64,000 nucleotides of DNA from Dissophora ornata. Lineage: Eukaryota; Mortierellomycota; Mortierellomycetes; Mortierellales; Mortierellaceae. Made by a program: the position numbers and the translations under genes. Location of the stretch: the NCBI GenBank assembly GCA_025201705.1, contig MU616630.1, positions 1 to 64,000 on the forward strand, in the 5' to 3' direction. Of the stretch, positions 60,054 through 64,000 are shown in pieces. Every line of letters begins with the position of its first letter. The first letter of the stretch is position 1. Under the pieces are notes generated by a model. That model ran no database searches. It saw only the letters and a list, made by a program, of their open reading frames with translations, and had not been told where the DNA came from.

Positions 60054-62708
60054 ATGGCCGACGGCAACCTAAACCTGTTCTGTCTTGTCAATGGAGATCT
60101 CATCTCGAGAGCATTTCCACTGACCATCCTTTCCACAAACTCCGCCGGTCACCTCAGGGACCTCATTAAAGCTAAAAGACCGTCGCGTTTAGCAATGTGG
60201 ATGCAGACGAACTCACACTCTGGCGCGTCTCGATTCTGATCTCGAACCTGAATGAGGAGATTCCCATCTTGCTCGATAGCCTGAAAGAGACCGAGAAAAA
60301 GAAACTTGGCCCCGCAACTCGCCTTTCTAAGGTGTTCCCCGAGGAGCAACCTGAGGAAACGATTCACATCATTGTGCAGCGACCAGCAGCAGGTAATGGC
60401 GCCCATTTGTCATTGTAAGACTTTGAGCACTCTTACTCTCATACACCATACTCATCGTCTATTCGTCTATCCCTCTCTTTTCATATTAGCTGCTCCTGCT
60501 CGTGCCGCTTCACCTCTTAGTCTTAGTCCTTCCATTTCTCGAGAGCCTGGATTCGAGAACACAGTCCTTCACAAGCTGGATGGACTTCACGATCAAGGCG
60601 ATACGACGCAGAGGATTGCCCAAGAAGTTTGGGAGCTGGCTAAACAGATGAATGATCGCTTGGTTCTGATCCAGAGCAAGACAGAGGCTATATTGACCCA
60701 GAACTATGAGCTGCTTGAATACACCATCCCAAGGCTATTCATTGTTCTTCCTGAAACGTCCACGCCCTGGGACCCTACGACCATGCTCCGCACCAAATTT
60801 CGCTTGCATTTCATCTGCGAGTGTGGTGAACACACCAAGGCATCCGGAAGCAAGATTCCTCATCACCTTCACTTGGCCAACCATGAAGGATATGTCGTCA
60901 ACAAACCCACTGAGTTCTTTGAGAAGTATGGACCTTTTTTGATGTTGATGCTCGAGATGCTCAAACTGGGAGCAGGTATTGCGGGCCACGTCGTACCAGC
61001 GCTAGCGAACTTGAAGGTTGTCAATGCTCTCGATTTTGCCGAGTCCTCTGTCGACTCAGTTACTTCCAATATCATCAAGGGGGTGGATTATTCTTTGGCA
61101 TATCTGGAGGAGAGTCGCAGTCTGATACAAAAATCGAGTGATATCGATGTTGAAGGTGATGCGAGAGCATTGCAAGACGACCTTGGCAGCTACCTTGCTG
61201 GTGTTGAGGGATTGGAAGGAGTGGGACTGCGCCAACTCGGATCATATCTTGAAGCCAACAGTTCAGACAACTTGCTCGGCAATCTGTACCGCATGACAAC
61301 TAAGGATGGCCACGTCAAATGGGTCTGCCGCCACCACTATCGAGCAGGCTATCAAGAGGCGCGCACCCAAAAGCTGCGTGATGTAGTCAAGCTAGCAGGA
61401 GGTGTATTTGATGAGCAACTTGGGAGTATCAAAGTGACGTTGGAGTCTAGCTTTGCTGCCGCCGAGTTCTATGGCGCCATCAGCAAAGCGAAGGAAGGTG
61501 TTTACGACTTGGATATCACATTCGACTGGGATTGTTCCAGGTCTGATCTTGAAGCATTCGAGAAAGCACTCAAGATGTCAAGTGTATCAATTCTTCGACT
61601 GGATCTCCAAAGGTTTCAAGCAAGCGTCACCAGCAAAATATTTTCAACATCCACGCGATATGAAATACTTGTTCGTATCATAGAACATACTAATATGAAA
61701 ATGATTCATATTGTTCTATCCAAGGATTTCATAAATATTCCTAGTTTACAACCCAAAAGACCATCACATCTTCCCAAGTTATCCTTTGAGATGAAACCTC
61801 AAAGGATTGGAGCTAGTGATTTTCGATTACTTGTAAATTCACTCAAGATCAACGACCCTTTGACCACTTTGGACTTGGAGCACAACTCGGTTGGGAGTGA
61901 AGGGGCTCTGGCACTTTCGGAGGTACTCAAGACCAACACCACTTTGACCACTTTGGACTTGCAGAGCAACTCAATTGAGAAGGAAGGAGCTGTGGCACTA
62001 TCAGAAGCACTCAAGACCAACACCACTTTGACCACTTTGAACTTGCGGAACAACGCGATTGGAAGCGAAGGAGTTCTGGCACTGTCGGAAGCACTCAAGA
62101 CCAATGCCAATTTGATCTTTTTGGACTTGGCGTACAACTGGATTGGGAATGAAGAAGTTCTGGAACTGTCGGAGGCACTCAAGACCAACACCACTTTGAT
62201 CACTTTGAACTTGTGGAACAACTCAATTGGGAGGACAGGAGCTCTGGCACTATCGGAGGCACTCAAGACCAACACCACTTTGAACACTTTGAACTTGAGG
62301 AACAACTCGATTCAGAATGAAGGAACTCTGGCACTGTCGGAAGCACTCAAAGTCAACACCACTTTGACCACTTTGAACTTGGGGGACAACTCGATTGAGA
62401 ATGAAGGACCTCTTGCACTGTCAGAGGCACTCAAGACCAATACCACTTTGACCACCTTGGACTTGGGGGAAAACTATATTGCGAATGAAGGTGCTCTGGC
62501 GCTGTCGGAGGCACTTAGGACCAACACTACTTTGACCACTCTGAACTTGGGGGACAACTCGGTTGGGAATGAAGGAGCTCTGGCGCTGTCGGAGGCACTC
62601 AAGACCAACACCACTTTGACCACTTTGTACTTGGGGGGCAACTCGATTGGGAATGAAGGAACTCTAGCGCTGGCTAACGTGTCCAAGACATGTAACTGTG
62701 ACTTTTGA
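60054..62708 (+). CDS. Crinkler-header protein with RNI-type leucine-rich repeats; one frame break
   Basis: Effector-like architecture. Exon 1 (60054-60392) encodes a Crinkler (CRN) N-terminal header, ubiquitin-like in fold: it starts MADGNLNLFCLVNGD, with LTLWRVSI, LSKVF and ETIHIIVQRP downstream. The header changes reading frame at a short A-run near 60174-60177: the upstream frame ends at a TGA soon after 60230, and the downstream frame has TAA at 60173-60175. The exon is one base short of the phase required by the intron (60393-60489), so a one-base loss fits exactly. Exon 2 (60490-62708) is intact. It has an Ala/Ser linker, a helical middle (about 400 residues; LGNLYRMTTKDGHVKWVC) and ten 28-residue repeats (consensus TLTTLNLxxNSIGNEGALALSEALKTN). 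CRN headers are known from oomycetes, Rhizophagus and Mortierella. The break may be a homopolymer sequencing error or a real mutation. Function is unknown. Confidence 0.78.
61858..62690 (+). repeat. Ten tandem 84-bp leucine-rich-repeat units
   Basis: The DNA repeats with an 84-bp period, each unit coding one 28-residue LRR of ribonuclease-inhibitor type. Units are very alike at base level (for example CACTCAAGACCAACACCACTTTGA recurs, here split as CACTCAAGACCAACACC and ACTTTGACC). Variation concentrates at the two residues before the conserved Asn and at the two or three after it. The tenth unit departs after LALAN and the frame ends soon after with CNCDF. Such an array can grow and shrink by unequal exchange. 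Confidence 0.85.
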
Positions 62709-63001
62709 ACAACGCCATGGACAATACCAAACTTGACAGAAAACATGCAGCCATTCATACACCTGCTGGCGACGCCGTCCCTTCATCATCGCCACCATCA
62801 TCGGTCATCGGTTCTCTCGTCCATCCATCCGTACACAGTAAATACAGCACCACACAGGAATATAAAAGATTTTATTGTAGGAGATTTTAGGAGTCATCAT
62901 TATCATTATCATCATCGTCGCCGTCGTCATTGTTTGCTCTAGTAAGATTCTCACTAGCATCAGCGCTGCAAGCATCGCCCTTAGCCCTCCCCTCCCCTTA
63001 C
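62709..63001. other. Convergent 3' region
   Basis: About 290 bp with a CATCATTATCATTATC-type microsatellite (62894-62935) between the Crinkler-LRR stop and the end of the minus-strand gene. No gene is supported. Confidence 0.4.
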
Positions 63002-63985
63002 TCATCCTCTTCCTTTCACTCTGCTAGTGACAGTAGTTATCCAATTGGTTAATACTCCACTTGTGCTGTACGCGTGCCCCATCCAACCTATTGCATTCCA
63101 AAGAGCGAGTTTACGGCTCTGATCGCTCTCAGACTCCCCCATCTCTCGAGTAACTAAGAACTCTGCCTCCTCGATGATTAGCCTTCTGTTGTTTAGTTGC
63201 TTCCGGGCGCAAGCTTGAAGCTGCATATGGGATTTAGGGTCACCTCTGGATTCCTGAAATAACTCAAAGGCACAGTATTCATCCCAGCCCTGACTCACAG
63301 TCGATAAGCGGCAGTTCGCCTAGAGCGTATCTGATGGCTCGGTCATCGGTCATGTTTCAAGTACAGCAGCTGAGGTCATAGGAGTTGATGTCGGTGCTGC
63401 TGTAGATGAGGTCAGCGGCGGCGGCGGCGTAGCAAGGACAGGCATTGGTGCTGACCGCGGTATGCCTGCTGCTGCAGGTCGAGGTCGAGGCTGTGGCGGC
63501 GATGCCCTTGACCTTGACCTTGAGCTTGAGCTTGAGCTTGAGCATGAGCATGAGCTTGAGCTTGAGCATGAGCATGAGCATGCGCACAGAGGATTTGTCA
63601 TAGCCGCTACAGTCGCCGACACTGGAACACTGGGCGAGGCTCATGACATCCCATCGGCCGTGTCGATGTTTGCATCGACAGCTGCTCTTGATATCGGGTC
63701 CAAGTTGAGATGAAAGTTGGGAAGCTGGAAGTTGGTAGATGCGTATAGGTCGTTGAACGTGCCCTGCATTACGCTTTTGATGACGTATGTACCGAGCGAG
63801 GTAGGGATCGCCTGCCAGGAGTGCATCGTTCTTGCAGGAGGAGTTGGATCATCGAGGGCCAGAAACGAGGGCCAGAAACGAGGGACTAATTGTCGCTCAG
63901 TCGAGGCAAGGGAACCGTGGACGCGCCGGATTACGGTAGGGTCAGTGAACAGATCGCGATGATCCAGGCCGCGATGTGTAGCCAT
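63002..63985 (-). CDS. Hypothetical protein, exon structure unresolved
   Basis: Two convincing coding segments on the minus strand, which I cannot join with confidence. The first begins at the ATG at 63985 (MATHRGLDHRDLFTDPTVI) and contains SWQAIPTSLGTYVIKSVMQGTFNDLYAS and FQLPNFHLNLDPISRAA; its frame meets TGA at 63641-63643. The second, from an acceptor-like GTCAG near 63285 to the TAG/TAA end at 63002, reads GWDEYCAFELFQESRGD, QLQACARKQLNNRRLIIEEAEFLV and SRKLALWNAIGWMGHAY. Between them lies a hexanucleotide repeat and Ser/Pro/Ala-coding sequence open in the same frame as segment one after the TGA. A GTAATG donor near 63770 is possible. I do not recognise the family. The promoter lies beyond the window. 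Confidence 0.5.
63507..63582. repeat. Hexanucleotide repeat (GAGCTT / GAGCAT)n
   Basis: About twelve imperfect copies of a six-base unit, mostly GAGCTT and GAGCAT, preceded by two CTTGAC units. On the minus strand the three frames would give Ser/Cys, Leu/Met/Lys and Ala/Gln/His repeats, so it does not reveal the real frame of the overlapping gene. Confidence 0.85.
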
Positions 63986-64000
63986 GAAGAGTTGTGGCGC

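Noticed and set aside
1..64000. CRISPR arrays, bacterial operons, ribosome binding sites, prophage or integron features
   Set aside because: The window is eukaryotic, and no regularly spaced repeats or bacterial gene organisation were seen. The only tandem arrays are the LRR units and simple repeats.

Overview
The window is eukaryotic and fungal. Nearly every gene is broken by short spliceosomal introns (about 60-230 bp, some up to 523 bp) with GT...AG ends, transcripts carry AATAAA-type signals, and it encodes translation elongation factor 3, an ABC-F ATPase of fungi. A Crinkler-type N-terminal header, leucine-rich repeats of ribonuclease-inhibitor type, a tyrosine-kinase-like/ankyrin protein and CENP-B-type and Myb/SANT-type DNA-binding genes point to Mucoromycota, most likely a Mortierella-like fungus (inference; no search could be run).

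Layout, left to right. A kinase/proline-rich/ankyrin protein (151-4855) is followed by a poorly coding stretch with two weak small ORFs and an MFS monocarboxylate-type transporter on the minus strand (7834-9549). About 2.4 kb without a recognised gene follow. An unrecognised acidic protein (11998-14731) then faces a minus-strand Swd1/RbBP5 COMPASS subunit (14861-17534). Next are a tRNA-Lys(CTT), an ARMH3-like armadillo protein (18414-22180, 13 exons), a CENP-B-like DNA-binding protein, a TMCO4/Mil1 (DUF726) membrane hydrolase-like protein, mitochondrial medium-chain acyl-CoA dehydrogenase and the ribosome biogenesis factor Nop53. Nop53 converges on EF-3 (31643-35302, minus).

The right half holds glycogenin with a very long tail (36346-40688), a small secreted cysteine-rich protein (40977-41228, minus), a Myb/SANT-like gene with a problematic 5' end, cytosolic isoleucyl-tRNA synthetase (44056-47698) and the lysophospholipase NTE1 (48299-53098). 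A secreted DOMON protein (minus) and the AP-1 beta adaptin (56271-59041, minus) follow. A Crinkler-header/LRR gene with a one-base frame break (60054-62708) and an incompletely resolved minus-strand gene end the window.

There are no operons. Most genes are conserved housekeeping genes (translation, chromatin, membrane traffic, lipid and glycogen metabolism) with intact exon phases. The accessory signals are the Crinkler-LRR gene, the cysteine-rich secreted protein, the two transposase-type DNA-binding genes and the divergent kinase. Exon boundaries were read by eye from splice sites, reading phase and remembered family sequences, so single boundaries may be wrong even where the gene call is secure.
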